A DNA stretch of 64,000 bases from Allopseudospirillum japonicum (GCF_900108915.1 NZ_FNYH01000002.1:1-64000), one strand, 5' to 3'; positions 37,692-46,432 are shown, counted from the first letter of the stretch. Program-made: numbers and translations. The notes: generated by a model from the letters alone, not told the origin.

Positions 37692-37765
37692 AGTCTTCGC
37701 GACTGTTTGAAGTGTAACTGCTAGGTTCAATGAACCCCGGTTTGTCATCGGTGCTTCAGAAACCC

Positions 37766-37790
37766 GATTCTGCGCCACGCAGAGCGAATC
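37766..37790 (+). promoter_or_regulatory. Porin leader hairpin
   Basis: TCTGCG-CCA-CGCAGA, with outer GATT/AATC pairs, forms a hairpin about 10 nt before the AAAGGA ribosome site. Leaders of outer-membrane porin mRNAs are common small-RNA targets; a regulatory role here is inference. Confidence 0.45.
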
Positions 37791-37813
37791 AACAGAACCA
37801 AAGGAAAATTGCA

Positions 37814-38773
37814 ATGAAAAAAACGCTGTTAGCGACTGCTATCGCTGGTGTAATGGCTGCTACTTCCGCCCAAGCTGCCACTATCGTTAAAAATGAAACC
37901 ACAAAAATGGATCTGTACGGTAACATCCAGTTGGTTTACTCCAACACGGATCCAGAAGTAGGTGAGAGCAAATCTGAACTAGCTGATAACGGTTCTACCT
38001 TGGGTGTTAAAGGTGAGCACAGCTTCGGCAACGGCTTGACTGGTTTCTTCAAGGCTGAGTTCGAGTTTGATGCGGACGAGCAAAAAGACAACGAATCTAA
38101 AAACGGTTTGGAAGACGGTGACCAAGCTTATATCGGTGTGAAAGGCGCATTCGGTAAAGTACAAGTAGGTTCTTTCGACACTATCTACAACAATGCGATT
38201 CAAGACGGTGTAGATCCTTCTGAAGTAGAAGCCCCAAGCGGCGCAATGAATACGCGTGAAGGCGATACCATTGCTTATTTCTCTCCAAGCTTTAACGGTC
38301 TGCAAGTACAACTTGCTGCCCAAGTGAAAGGCGATGGCGAAGACTTTGGTTCTGCTGACGAGCGTGCAACTGAAGACGGCACTGCAGTAGAAGCGGTTGT
38401 TAAGTACGAAATGGGCGGCATGTATGTTGCTGCGGGTTACGACAACAACGAAAACCGTGACAAAGAAAACACTTATGGTTTAGCTGCTGGCTACACTATG
38501 GGTGCTTTAGGTCTGAATGCTAAGTTTGAGCGCCACGAAGCGCCAAACGGTGCTGACGACACAGATTATATGGCGCTAGGTGCTATGTACAACTATGGTG
38601 CCGGTTCTATGTACGGTACTTTCCAGCAGGTTGATCAAGGCAACACAGATTTCAACGAAATCCTGTTGGGTGCTAACTACAACCTAGGCGAAAACTTCTA
38701 CGTATACGTAGAATACTTCGACCAAGAAGATGACCATGACACCACTTCTTTAGGTGCTGTGTACAGCTTCTAA
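37814..38773 (+). CDS. Gram-negative outer-membrane porin
   Basis: The 319-residue product starts with a signal peptide (MKKTLLATAIAGVMAATSAQ, cut after AQA) and consists of alternating beta strands with acidic surface loops, ending in Phe (AVYSF) as required for BAM insertion. KMDLYGNIQLVYS and GVKGEHSFGNGLTGFFKAE are typical of the general trimeric porin family. It should allow passive diffusion of small solutes. ATG 37814 has AAAGGA upstream; an in-frame 28-residue extension before the signal peptide is rejected. Strong codon bias suggests high expression. A terminator follows. Confidence 0.93.
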   Translation: MKKTLLATAIAGVMAATSAQAATIVKNETTKMDLYGNIQLVYSNTDPEVGESKSELADNGSTLGVKGEHSFGNGLTGFFKAEFEFDADEQKDNESKNGLEDGDQAYIGVKGAFGKVQVGSFDTIYNNAIQDGVDPSEVEAPSGAMNTREGDTIAYFSPSFNGLQVQLAAQVKGDGEDFGSADERATEDGTAVEAVVKYEMGGMYVAAGYDNNENRDKENTYGLAAGYTMGALGLNAKFERHEAPNGADDTDYMALGAMYNYGAGSMYGTFQQVDQGNTDFNEILLGANYNLGENFYVYVEYFDQEDDHDTTSLGAVYSF

Positions 38774-38840
38774 GCGCTGATGCTTAACGCTAAGTAGCAC
38801 GCACTTTATTGTTTGCTACGAGCGTATGTCCCGAAATTGA

Positions 38841-38872
38841 GAAGCCAATCCTAGTTTAGGGTTGGCTTTTCT
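38841..38872 (+). terminator. Terminator of the porin gene
   Basis: AAGCCAATCCT and AGGGTTGGCTT form an 11-bp stem (one G-T pair) with a 5-nt loop, followed by TT. Confidence 0.8.
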
Positions 38873-38898
38873 GCGTTTTGCTACTGTGAGATAACATT

Positions 38899-39678
38899 GT
38901 GAGCCTGCAGCAAGATAGAATTTTTTCTGGGTTAGCCCCTAAGTTTGCACGCAATATTTATGCTTCGAGCAAAGGTGAGCTGCGTTTGCAAATCGTGAAA
39001 CAGCGTATGCAAGCGGAATTGCCCTTAAATACCAATAAACCACTAAAAATCTTGGATTTAGGTGCAGGTTTAGGGCATATAGCAGCTTGGCTAGATGCCC
39101 TAGGCCATGAAGTGACTTTGGTGGAACCCGCTGAAGATATGCTCGCAAAAGCGCGTCAACAACATCCTTGGCAAGCAGCAAGCTTTTATTGTACGGATAT
39201 TCAAGGCTTTGTACCTTATGCACAAGCACAATGTTGGCAATATGACTTGATCGTGTGTCACGCTGTCTTGGAATGGCTAGCTGAGCCACAAGTGACCTTA
39301 CAGCAAGCTCTGCCCCTTATGGCAGCGCAAGGCTATCTTTCGTTAATGTTTTTTAACCGTAATGCCTTATTATTTTCTAATATTGTGAAGGGGAATTATC
39401 AAAAAGCATGGCAGGAAAAACTTGCTGGTTCGGGTCGGCGTCAACGTTTAACGCCGACACATCCGCAAGAGCCGCAAGAGGTACTGGCTTGGTTAGCTGC
39501 TTGGGAGCTAGATATTCTAGGGGTAACTGGTGTACGTGTGTTTCACGATTATTTACGCCATAAACAACCAACACCAGAGGAATTAGCACAGGTATATGCT
39601 TTGGAAGAAAAATACTGCCAACAAGAGCCTTTTTGGCGTTTAGGGCGCTATGTACACGTTAGCGCCCGCCATCCTTAG
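38899..39678 (+). CDS. cmoM: tRNA 5-carboxymethoxyuridine methyltransferase CmoM
   Basis: CmoM (formerly SmtA) methylates cmo5U34 to mcmo5U in certain tRNAs using S-adenosylmethionine. The 259-residue Rossmann methyltransferase has the SAM motif ILDLGAGLGHIAAWL, and CmoM-specific stretches PKFARNIYASSKGELR, CHAVLEWLAEP, LSLMFFNRNALLFSN, GVRVFHDYLR and EPFWRLGRYVHV. It begins at GTG 38899; no better in-frame ATG precedes the conserved start. Confidence 0.92.
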   Translation: MSLQQDRIFSGLAPKFARNIYASSKGELRLQIVKQRMQAELPLNTNKPLKILDLGAGLGHIAAWLDALGHEVTLVEPAEDMLAKARQQHPWQAASFYCTDIQGFVPYAQAQCWQYDLIVCHAVLEWLAEPQVTLQQALPLMAAQGYLSLMFFNRNALLFSNIVKGNYQKAWQEKLAGSGRRQRLTPTHPQEPQEVLAWLAAWELDILGVTGVRVFHDYLRHKQPTPEELAQVYALEEKYCQQEPFWRLGRYVHVSARHP

Positions 39679-39680
39679 AT

Positions 39681-40577
39681 TTATTTAGCGCGGTAGATGA
39701 TGCCAGGACGGCACTGCACCATTTCGTATAGCTCTGGCATATTGGATAAGGCTTCAGAAGCCCCTAAAAAGAGGTAGCCGCCAGGCTTTAAGGTGCCGTG
39801 GATACGCTGTAAAATATCCCGCTTAAGCTCAGCAGAGAAGTAGATCAGAACATTACGGCAAAAAACTACATCAAACTTGCCTAGCAACGAATAAGAATGC
39901 AGCAAGTTTAATAAGCGAAACTCAACACGGCGCTGGATATTCGCTTTAATTTGCCAACGCCCTGCGGCTGTTTGATCAAAATATTTAGTTAGCTTATCTT
40001 GTGAGAGCCCGCGTCCAATCGCCAGCATTTCATATTCGCCCTTACGTGCACTATTGAGCACAGAAGCGGCAATATCCGTTGCTACAATACGCTCGCCTGC
40101 CCGTAAGCTGCCAAGATGCTTTTGTTTATATTCCTCTAATACCATAGAAATGGAATAGGGTTCTTGTCCTGTAGAACAAGCAGCGGACCAGATGCGTAAA
40201 GGTTGCGCACCTAATTTAGGCGCGAGTTCAGGCAAGACCTTATGTTCGAGGATATTAAAAGGGTGAATATCCCTGAACCATAAGGTTTCATTGGTAGTCA
40301 TGGCATCAACCACGATCTCGCGTAAGGGAGAACGTGGATTACGTTGTAATTCTTGCACAAGTTCACTTAAGGAAGATAAGCGATTTTGCGCCATAATTTT
40401 GCCAAGGCGGCTACTGACAAGATATTGCTTGTTATCTCCTAAGAGAATACCGCAAGCATCTTGCAGAAACTTACGAAAGGCTTCGTAATCGTGCTGCGAA
40501 TAAGCTTGTTTATAGGACATCATCCCTTGAACCATCTGCTGGGTTAGGTACTGCTTTTTTGCGCTGGCAAAATGCAA
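39681..40577 (-). CDS. cheR: Chemotaxis protein methyltransferase CheR
   Basis: CheR methylates chemoreceptor glutamates with S-adenosylmethionine. The protein has the helical N-terminal domain (ILLGDNKQYLVSSRL, VVDAMTTNETLWFRD) and the catalytic domain with SAACSTGQEPYSISM and FDVVFCRNVLIYFS. 298 residues is the maximal length; internal ATGs at 40535, 40523 or 40520 (MSYKQAYS) are plausible starts and the last agrees best with relatives. cheV lies just upstream in the same orientation. Confidence 0.94.
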   Translation of the reverse strand: MHFASAKKQYLTQQMVQGMMSYKQAYSQHDYEAFRKFLQDACGILLGDNKQYLVSSRLGKIMAQNRLSSLSELVQELQRNPRSPLREIVVDAMTTNETLWFRDIHPFNILEHKVLPELAPKLGAQPLRIWSAACSTGQEPYSISMVLEEYKQKHLGSLRAGERIVATDIAASVLNSARKGEYEMLAIGRGLSQDKLTKYFDQTAAGRWQIKANIQRRVEFRLLNLLHSYSLLGKFDVVFCRNVLIYFSAELKRDILQRIHGTLKPGGYLFLGASEALSNMPELYEMVQCRPGIIYRAK

Positions 40578-40661
40578 CCTAAATCTAAGAAGACTAACGC
40601 GATTTGCGCCTATGATACCCTAGTTTGCGTGTATGACTACTTTACTAGGGATTTTTATTAT

Positions 40662-41606
40662 TTATGCATCCTGTGGAATCCCTTCAAGCTGGCGAATACG
40701 GTCCAAAACATGATTAGCAAGCTCGTCTGCATCGTATTTGGCAAGAAAATAATCCGCACCTACTTTTTTAACCATGGCTTCATTGAAAATGCCGCTAAGT
40801 GAGGAATGCAAAAGTACCGGCAAAGTTTGCATTTGCGGATGGCGTTTTATTTTTGCAGTCAAGGTATAGCCATCCATCTCGGGCATTTCAATATCAGAAA
40901 TCAGCATTAAAAACTCTTGGTTAATATCTATCCCTTCTTGGATAAGATTTTCTAAAAATTCGAGCGCCTCTTTGCCATTAGACAAACTCGTTCGCTGGAT
41001 ACCAATTTCGTCTAGGCAACGTTCAACTTGATGACGTGCTACAGAGGAATCATCAACGAGTAAAATATGGTAACGTGGTGCGACCGCGCGAATTTGTTCA
41101 CCAATCACACCTTCAGAAATGCGCCCTTCAATTGGATTGACCGTATCAATGATTTTTTCAACATCAATAATTTCGATGAGCTCGCCTTTCACCTCGGTGA
41201 CCGCACTGAGGTAATTATTACGGCCTACACCTTCAGGCGGTGGATGCACATCAGCCCAATCCACATTAATAATACGATCTACCGCTTGTACTAAAAAACC
41301 CTGGATACGTCGGTTGTACTCAGTAATGATGACCACATGGGTACGTGGGTTTTCCATTGCTGGTTGGCGAATGGCCATCCCCATATCTATGATAGAGATA
41401 GTCCCGTCGCGTACATGAGCAACACCACGCACAATGGGATTATGATTTGGAATAGCAGTTAATGGCGGGCAAGGGATAATTTCCTTCACTTTAAAAACAT
41501 TGATACCATACAGCTGCTTGCCTCTTAAGCGAAACAGGAGTAGCTCCATGCGGTTGCCACCAACAAGGCGGGCACGTCTGGAAAGTTTACCTGCTGAATC
41601 AGACAT
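40662..41606 (-). CDS. cheV: Chemotaxis coupling protein CheV
   Basis: CheV couples receptors to CheA and carries a phosphorylatable receiver. The 314-residue protein has an N-terminal CheW domain (ELLLFRLRGKQLYGINVFKV, VRGVAHVRDGTISIIDMGMA) and a C-terminal receiver domain with VDDSSVARHQVE and phospho-acceptor Asp in LISDIEMPEMDGY. ATG 41606 has AGGGAC 9 nt upstream. It precedes cheR and is divergent from flgA, the Pseudomonas-like order flgM/flgA/cheV/cheR. Confidence 0.95.
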   Translation of the reverse strand: MSDSAGKLSRRARLVGGNRMELLLFRLRGKQLYGINVFKVKEIIPCPPLTAIPNHNPIVRGVAHVRDGTISIIDMGMAIRQPAMENPRTHVVIITEYNRRIQGFLVQAVDRIINVDWADVHPPPEGVGRNNYLSAVTEVKGELIEIIDVEKIIDTVNPIEGRISEGVIGEQIRAVAPRYHILLVDDSSVARHQVERCLDEIGIQRTSLSNGKEALEFLENLIQEGIDINQEFLMLISDIEMPEMDGYTLTAKIKRHPQMQTLPVLLHSSLSGIFNEAMVKKVGADYFLAKYDADELANHVLDRIRQLEGIPQDA

Positions 41607-41703
41607 AAGATAAATGTCCCTAGTTATTAAATTCACCCAGAGTCTAGCTACACGATAGAAGGCACCTTAAATCTATACGTGCATGTTACAAGTCAGTATA
41701 AAT

Positions 41704-41719
41704 AGGCCTTGCATTAGCA
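41704..41719 (+). promoter_or_regulatory. Weak sigma-54-like site before flgA
   Basis: AGGCCTTGCATTAGCA has the GG-N10-GC spacing of RpoN promoters but few other matches, about 107 bp before flgA. Confidence 0.25.
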
Positions 41720-41825
41720 AGATGACTATACCTGACTATAAGCCTTGAACCCAACTATAAGCGTACATAAATTTTTTGATTATCGAGCGATCACTCACCT
41801 TAGGATTAACCCATTGGAAAGCTAA

Positions 41826-42584
41826 ATGTTTTGTTTATCCGCGAAAAGTGTCAAAAGATGGTATCATCTTGTGTTCTTACTGAGTCTAGGTTTTGCCAGT
41901 GTTTGGGCACAAGCGGCTAACAGTATAGAAATGGAAATTTCTACACCCACAGATAGCGAGCGTATTTTAGAAGAATTAAACTTCTTTATTAAAGAAGCAT
42001 TAGAGCAAAAAAAACAAGCTTACCCAGAACGTGAATATAATTTCAAAATCAGTGGGTTAAATAGTCGTTTATCTTTTGATCCTTGTTTAGATCGTTTAAC
42101 GATTAACAATCAACAGGACAAGTGGCAAGGGCGTACCACCTTTAAAGTGGGCTGTCCCAATGCAAGTTGGTCTGTGTATGTAAGCGTTTATATTCAGGCG
42201 TTAGCCCCTGTGGTCGTGGCGAAACGCTCCTTGCCTAAACAAACTTTGTTAACTGAAGAACATCTTGCTCGCCGTATGCAAGATCTGAACCGTTTGCGTC
42301 ATGGATATTTTACCCAGATTGCAGATGCTGTGGGATTAAAAACACGTTATCCCATAGGTGAAGGTGATGTGCTTAAAGCGGTGCAATTAGAACGCCCTTT
42401 GGTCGTAGAAAAGGGTGATAGGGTCACCATCCTAGCACGCAATGCTTTATTAGAAGTTAAAATGAAAGGCGAAGCTTTAGAAGATGGTTACTTAAATGAA
42501 CAAATTCAGGTGAAAAACCTCAATTCTGGTCGTATAATTAGGGCCTTTATTCGTAGCCCCGGTGTGGTAGAAGTTATTTTATAA
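41826..42584 (+). CDS. flgA: Flagellar basal body P-ring formation chaperone FlgA
   Basis: FlgA assists FlgI assembly into the P ring in the periplasm. The 252-residue product has an N-terminal signal peptide (helix LVFLLSLGFASVWAQA) and the SAF-type C-terminal domain (VVVAKRSLPKQTLLTEEHL, PIGEGDVLKAVQLERPLVVEKGD... and NLNSGRIIRAFI). The end GVVEVIL is typical. flgM follows after a gap containing its own promoter. Confidence 0.92.
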   Translation: MFCLSAKSVKRWYHLVFLLSLGFASVWAQAANSIEMEISTPTDSERILEELNFFIKEALEQKKQAYPEREYNFKISGLNSRLSFDPCLDRLTINNQQDKWQGRTTFKVGCPNASWSVYVSVYIQALAPVVVAKRSLPKQTLLTEEHLARRMQDLNRLRHGYFTQIADAVGLKTRYPIGEGDVLKAVQLERPLVVEKGDRVTILARNALLEVKMKGEALEDGYLNEQIQVKNLNSGRIIRAFIRSPGVVEVIL

Positions 42585-42683
42585 AGCATCTGGATTTACA
42601 TTTGGTTACGTAAAGTCAAGTTTTGCAGGATTTAAGCGAAAGATAAGGCAGTAAAATCGCTTGATGACGTAAAAATATATGAT

Positions 42684-42710
42684 TTAAGTTTTCACCTTGT
42701 ACGCCGATAT
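42684..42710 (+). promoter_or_regulatory. FliA (sigma-28) promoter of flgM
   Basis: TTAAGTTT-N11-GCCGATAT matches TAAAGTTT-N11-GCCGATAA with one mismatch in each element and exact spacing, about 50 bp before flgM. Confidence 0.85.
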
Positions 42711-42761
42711 AGGCAGTAACTGTGATCGATTCAATGCTTCTTAAATATCTGGGGTAAGGTT

Positions 42762-43079
42762 ATGGCTATTGACTTCTATGGTCTGAGCAACACACAGCTG
42801 AATACACGCATACGCAGTGTATCAGCAAGTGATGCTGTCGGACATAAGCAGGCAACTGCTCCCTCCTCCCCAAGCGCCAGCCAAGTGGTTGATCGTGTTG
42901 AACTCAGCCAGGAGGCACGTAACCTTGCGGCGCTGGGGCGTAGCGAGGGAAGCAAAGAAACCTTTAACGAGGCTAAAGTGCAAGCAATACGCTCTGCTTT
43001 AGCAGATGGCAGTTATCAAGTCGACTATCAAAAACTTGCCGCGAACCTCGTAGGCTTTGAGTCTCAGTTGGAGGCCTAA
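42762..43079 (+). CDS. flgM: Anti-sigma-28 factor FlgM
   Basis: FlgM holds FliA inactive until it is exported through the finished hook. The 105-residue protein starts with a disordered polar region and ends in the conserved FliA-binding helices (VDRVELSQEARNLAAL, EAKVQAIRSALADGSYQVDY, KLAANLVGFE). The FliA promoter upstream gives the usual feedback loop. A flgN gene does not follow. Confidence 0.92.
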   Translation: MAIDFYGLSNTQLNTRIRSVSASDAVGHKQATAPSSPSASQVVDRVELSQEARNLAALGRSEGSKETFNEAKVQAIRSALADGSYQVDYQKLAANLVGFESQLEA

Positions 43080-43155
43080 GCACTAAAGGATGAGTGCGCC
43101 TGAACCTCAGATAGTCGATTCTACTTAAGTATAGGTTTTACGATGTGCTCCTTGG

Positions 43156-43204
43156 TAGCCTACCTAGACGATGCTCGCAGCATCTTTTGGGTGGGCTATT
43201 TTTT
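43156..43204 (+). terminator. Terminator after flgM
   Basis: TAGCCTACC and GGTGGGCTA (9 bp, one G-T pair) enclose an inner hairpin GATGCT-cgc-AGCATC and are followed by six T. Confidence 0.8.
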
Positions 43205-43252
43205 GTGGGACTATCTTTTTTCTAATCACACGACTGAATAGGCATAGAACTT

Positions 43253-44149
43253 ATGGCAGCTCAGCAAACAGGGTCTCACCCCTCTAAAGTGAATGAAAAA
43301 CTGCAAAAAGTGCTCGCACGTTCGGGGTTGGGTTCACGTCGTGAGGTGGAGACTTGGATTAGTGCCGGAGAGATCGAAGTAAATGGCCAAGTAGCAACCT
43401 TGGGCGATCGTATTACTGAGGAAGATCAGGTCAGTGTGAAAGGGCGTCGCGTCAAACTAAAATGGCCTGAGCAAATACAGCGCCGTGTACTTATGTACAA
43501 TAAACAAGAAGGTGAGCTGGTGACCCGCAAAGATCCCGAAGGCCGCCGGACCGTGTTTGATGCGTTGCCACGTTTACAAGCAGAACGCTGGATTGCGATT
43601 GGACGCCTAGATATTAATACCAGTGGTTTACTACTATTTACTAATGATGGCGAGTTAGCTAACCGTTTGATGCATCCTTCCATGCAAGTTGAACGTGAAT
43701 ACGCAGTGCGTGTGATGGGCGAAGTGACGGACGAAATGCTGCAGCGATTACAAGAAGGCGTGATGTTGGAAGATGGCCTAGCACGTTTTACTCGGGTGCA
43801 AGCTGTAGGCGGTGAAGGAATGAATACTTGGTTTCATGTGGTCTTAGCGGAAGGACGTAATCGCGAAGTGCGGCGTTTGTGGGAATCTCAAGGCGTGATG
43901 GTCAGTCGTCTAAAACGCGTACGTTATGCAAATGTGATTTTGGGGCGTGGTTTAAAGCTAGGCCAATGGGCGGAGTTGAGCTTAGAGGAAACTAACTCGT
44001 TGGCGCAGTTAGTGGGACTGACGCCAACTCAGGTAAAAGAAGTCCATGTAAAACGACGTGCACGACCTGCGTTACACTCTTTAGCTGCTGAAAAATCACC
44101 GCGAAATACGGGTAAAAACTCAGGTATACGAAAAAAACCTAAAAAATAA
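43253..44149 (+). CDS. rluB: 23S rRNA pseudouridine(2605) synthase RluB
   Basis: RluB isomerises U2605 in 23S rRNA. The 298-residue protein has an N-terminal S4 RNA-binding domain ([20 protein letters not shown]) and the RsuA-family catalytic domain with [19 protein letters not shown], whose Asp is the catalytic residue. The basic C-terminal tail ends [11 protein letters not shown]. The RsuA-family member is judged RluB from size and the tail; RluE or RluF are less likely. Confidence 0.9.
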   Translation: MAAQQTGSHPSKVNEKLQKVLARSGLGSRREVETWISAGEIEVNGQVATLGDRITEEDQVSVKGRRVKLKWPEQIQRRVLMYNKQEGELVTRKDPEGRRTVFDALPRLQAERWIAIGRLDINTSGLLLFTNDGELANRLMHPSMQVEREYAVRVMGEVTDEMLQRLQEGVMLEDGLARFTRVQAVGGEGMNTWFHVVLAEGRNREVRRLWESQGVMVSRLKRVRYANVILGRGLKLGQWAELSLEETNSLAQLVGLTPTQVKEVHVKRRARPALHSLAAEKSPRNTGKNSGIRKKPKK

Positions 44150-44150
44150 C

Positions 44151-44180
44151 TTGCATCTTTGGCTCAATTGGTTATTATAC
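44151..44180 (+). promoter_or_regulatory. Promoter of the tRNA-Lys pair
   Basis: TTGCAT-N18-TTATAC with a GC-rich discriminator GCCCCGCG downstream, a pattern of stringently controlled stable-RNA promoters. The -35 overlaps the end of rluB. Confidence 0.65.
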
Positions 44181-44194
44181 GCCCCGCGTTTAGG

Positions 44195-44270
44195 GGGTTG
44201 TTAGCTCAGTCGGTAGAGCAGTTGGCTTTTAACCAATTGGTCATAGGTTCGAATCCTATACAACCCACCA
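44195..44270 (+). tRNA. tRNA-Lys (anticodon TTT), copy 1
   Basis: 76 nt; acceptor stem GGGTTGT/ACAACCC, D arm TAGCTCAGTCGGTAGAGC, anticodon loop CTTTTAA, T arm AGGTTCGAATCCT, encoded CCA. Confidence 0.97.
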
Positions 44271-44280
44271 AATTGCCTTA

Positions 44281-44356
44281 GGGTCGTTAGCTCAGTCGGT
44301 AGAGCAGTTGGCTTTTAACCAATTGGTCATAGGTTCGAATCCTATACGACCCACCA
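44281..44356 (+). tRNA. tRNA-Lys (anticodon TTT), copy 2
   Basis: 76 nt, ten bases after copy 1 and identical except for a compensated acceptor pair: GGGTCGT/ACGACCC in place of GGGTTGT/ACAACCC. A terminator follows. Confidence 0.97.
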
Positions 44357-44365
44357 AATTCTTGA

Positions 44366-44395
44366 AAAGCCGAGTATTTATATACTCGGCTTTTT
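44366..44395 (+). terminator. Terminator of the tRNA-Lys operon
   Basis: GCCGAGTA/TACTCGGC with a 6-nt loop followed by five T, 10 bp after the second tRNA. Confidence 0.9.
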
Positions 44396-44603
44396 GCTGT
44401 TTGTATACTCAACCCATCCTTGCCTTATTATTCTAGATGGCCTTTTGAACAGGCTTTATTCAAGTGACATTAGGAAAGAAATTGCAAGTAAATGTAATAT
44501 TTGCACTTTTTTTGCTATAGATCAATTCATTCGCAAGGCAAAGTCGATTCAATCGGTCATTACGACTTTTTTGTGCGTAAGGCCGTCGCTTTATGTATCC
44601 CAA

Positions 44604-44617
44604 GTGATATGTATCAA
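44604..44617 (+). promoter_or_regulatory. FNR/ANR-like box upstream of the first diiron-protein gene
   Basis: GTGAT-ATGT-ATCAA matches the TTGAT-N4-ATCAA consensus at 9 of 10 positions, about 62 bp before ATG 44679. The remaining 44396-44603 is A/T-rich and shows no gene. Confidence 0.55.
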
Positions 44618-44678
44618 GGGATATTTTCGAATTGAGGCCCTTTATTGACTCAGACAACGCAAGGAGTTGCGACCCCCT

Positions 44679-45467
44679 ATGGTTGAACGCAGCAAGATTT
44701 TGTATGAAGACGATCAACACCAATACATTTGGTTTGGCTGGGAAGCTCCAGAGGAAGAAGAGAGTCTGGTGCAATCGAACCAAGTTTTGGTGATGAACGG
44801 CAATAACGGCTATTTATTTGATCCAGGTGGGGCCTTTATTTTCTCTGAAGTTGCAGACGAAATTAGCAAATATATTAATTTAGATAATATCCGCTATATT
44901 TTGGCAACTCACCAAGATCCTGATGTGCTTTCCTCGATTACACTTTGGTTAAAAGCAACACGCGCTAATTTACTAGTCTCTCGTCTTTGGGTGCGTTTTG
45001 TTTCCCACTTTGGGTTTAGTGATCCGTCACGTTTAATCCCCATCCCTGATCGTGGGCAGCAGGTCAAATTACCAAGTGGTGATGCTATTTTGATGTTGCC
45101 ATCGCATTTTTTACATAGTGAAGGCAATTTCAGTTTTTATGATACGCGCTCACGTATTTTATTTTCTGGTGATATAGGCGCGGCTGTGTTTCCCAAAGGT
45201 GAGCGTTATCTGATGATGGATAATTGGGAAAAACATAAAGGCTATATGGAAGGCTTTCACCGGCGTTATATGAGTAATAACGCGGCCTTGCGCCAGTGGG
45301 TACACATGGTGCGTCAATATCCGGTGGAAATGATCGTACCTCAGCATGGTGCTATCATCCCTAAAGAGCATATTCCGGCATTTTTAGGATGGTTAGAGCA
45401 ACTACAGTGTGGTACGGATCTTTTAGATCAGTTCTATGGAATGCATTCCAACGCACAACACCCTTAG
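44679..45467 (+). CDS. ODP-like diiron metallo-beta-lactamase-fold protein, paralogue 1
   Basis: The 262-residue protein resembles the oxygen-binding domain of flavodiiron proteins without the flavodoxin part. Likely iron ligands are His78, Asp80 and Asp82 in ATHQDPDV, His143/His146 in PSHFLHSEGNF, Asp165 in FSGDIGAAVF and His223 in VPQHGAI. In flavodiiron proteins the first motif is HxExDH; here Asp replaces Glu and Val replaces the last His. Related stand-alone ODP proteins act as oxygen or iron sensors in chemotaxis; that role here is inference. ATG 44679 follows AAGGAG by 12 nt. It is followed by a second copy and signalling genes. Confidence 0.8.
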   Translation: MVERSKILYEDDQHQYIWFGWEAPEEEESLVQSNQVLVMNGNNGYLFDPGGAFIFSEVADEISKYINLDNIRYILATHQDPDVLSSITLWLKATRANLLVSRLWVRFVSHFGFSDPSRLIPIPDRGQQVKLPSGDAILMLPSHFLHSEGNFSFYDTRSRILFSGDIGAAVFPKGERYLMMDNWEKHKGYMEGFHRRYMSNNAALRQWVHMVRQYPVEMIVPQHGAIIPKEHIPAFLGWLEQLQCGTDLLDQFYGMHSNAQHP

Positions 45468-45614
45468 GTCAGTAAGGCAAGCCGGTATTTTGAGAGCGAA
45501 TCAGTGGTTTTTAAAAATATCTGGCTAGCTTGGCCTAAAATTTGCCTAAACGTTGAGGATCAACACAGGGATTTCGGCCCTGCTGTGAATTAAGGCCATC
45601 AAGGAGTCTAGTCT

Positions 45615-46418
45615 ATGCAAGATACGATAACAAAAACACCTAAGCTGGAAGACAGCCGTATCCTCTACGAAGATGATGAGCACCAGTATATTTGGTTTGG
45701 TTGGGAGGAGGAAGAAGGTACAGAATCCTTTGTGCAAACCAACCAGTGTTTGATCCTCAATCATGATCAAGGCTATTTTTTTGATCCGGGTGGGACTTAT
45801 GTTTTCCACCATGTATTAGAAAATATTGCTCGCTATGTGAATCCGCGCCAACTGCGTTACATCATTGCCACGCACCAAGATCCAGATGTATGTTCCTCGA
45901 TTCCTTATTGGATGAAAGCCACGGATGCAGAGCTATTAATTTCACGCCTATGGCTGCATTTTGTTTCCCACTTTGGCTTAGAAGATGTCAGCCGTGTGCT
46001 TCCTGTTCCTGATGGTGGGGTACGTATTAAGCTCAATAGTGGTGATGAGTTATTAATGATTCCTGCGCATTTTTTGCATAGTGAGGGCAATTTTTGTATC
46101 TATGATTCACGCTCGCAAATTTTGTTTTCCGGTGATATAGGTGCAGCGATTTTTCCACATGGCGAGCGTTATTTATTTGTCGAAGATTTCCAGCAGCATC
46201 TACACTATTGCGCAGGTTTTCATAAGCGCTATATGCATAGTAACCGCTTATGCCGTATGTGGGCGGAACGAGTTGCAAAATTGCCTATCCGCATGATAGT
46301 GCCGCAACATGGTGCAATTTATGCCGGTGAGCAAGTCGGGCAGTTTTTGAGTTGGTTCCGCGACCTAAAATGTGGCGGAGACTATGCAGAACAAATTTAT
46401 GCTAATGAAAGATTTTAA
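45615..46418 (+). CDS. ODP-like diiron metallo-beta-lactamase-fold protein, paralogue 2
   Basis: 267 residues, clearly a duplicate of the preceding gene: shared stretches include ILYEDDEHQYIWFGW, FDPGGTYVF, IATHQDPDVCSSIPYW, AHFLHSEGNF and SGDIGAAIFPHGERYL. The putative metal ligands are the same (His87, Asp89, Asp91, His152/155, Asp174 and the His in VPQHGAI). It differs in an N-terminal extension of about nine residues and in more Cys residues. AAGGAG lies 8 nt before ATG 45615. The 147-bp gap to paralogue 1 has no FNR-type box. Confidence 0.8.
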   Translation: MQDTITKTPKLEDSRILYEDDEHQYIWFGWEEEEGTESFVQTNQCLILNHDQGYFFDPGGTYVFHHVLENIARYVNPRQLRYIIATHQDPDVCSSIPYWMKATDAELLISRLWLHFVSHFGLEDVSRVLPVPDGGVRIKLNSGDELLMIPAHFLHSEGNFCIYDSRSQILFSGDIGAAIFPHGERYLFVEDFQQHLHYCAGFHKRYMHSNRLCRMWAERVAKLPIRMIVPQHGAIYAGEQVGQFLSWFRDLKCGGDYAEQIYANERF

Positions 46419-46432
46419 ATAATGCATGGTTA

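Larger units (their letters stand above)
37059..37813 (+). other. Long non-coding region upstream of the porin gene
   Basis: About 750 bp lack a convincing gene. Readable elements are a hairpin GAGGGA/TCCCTC (37547-37563), a possible sigma-70 promoter and a leader hairpin (listed separately). The first 400 bp are A/T-rich and show no clear structure. Confidence 0.5.
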
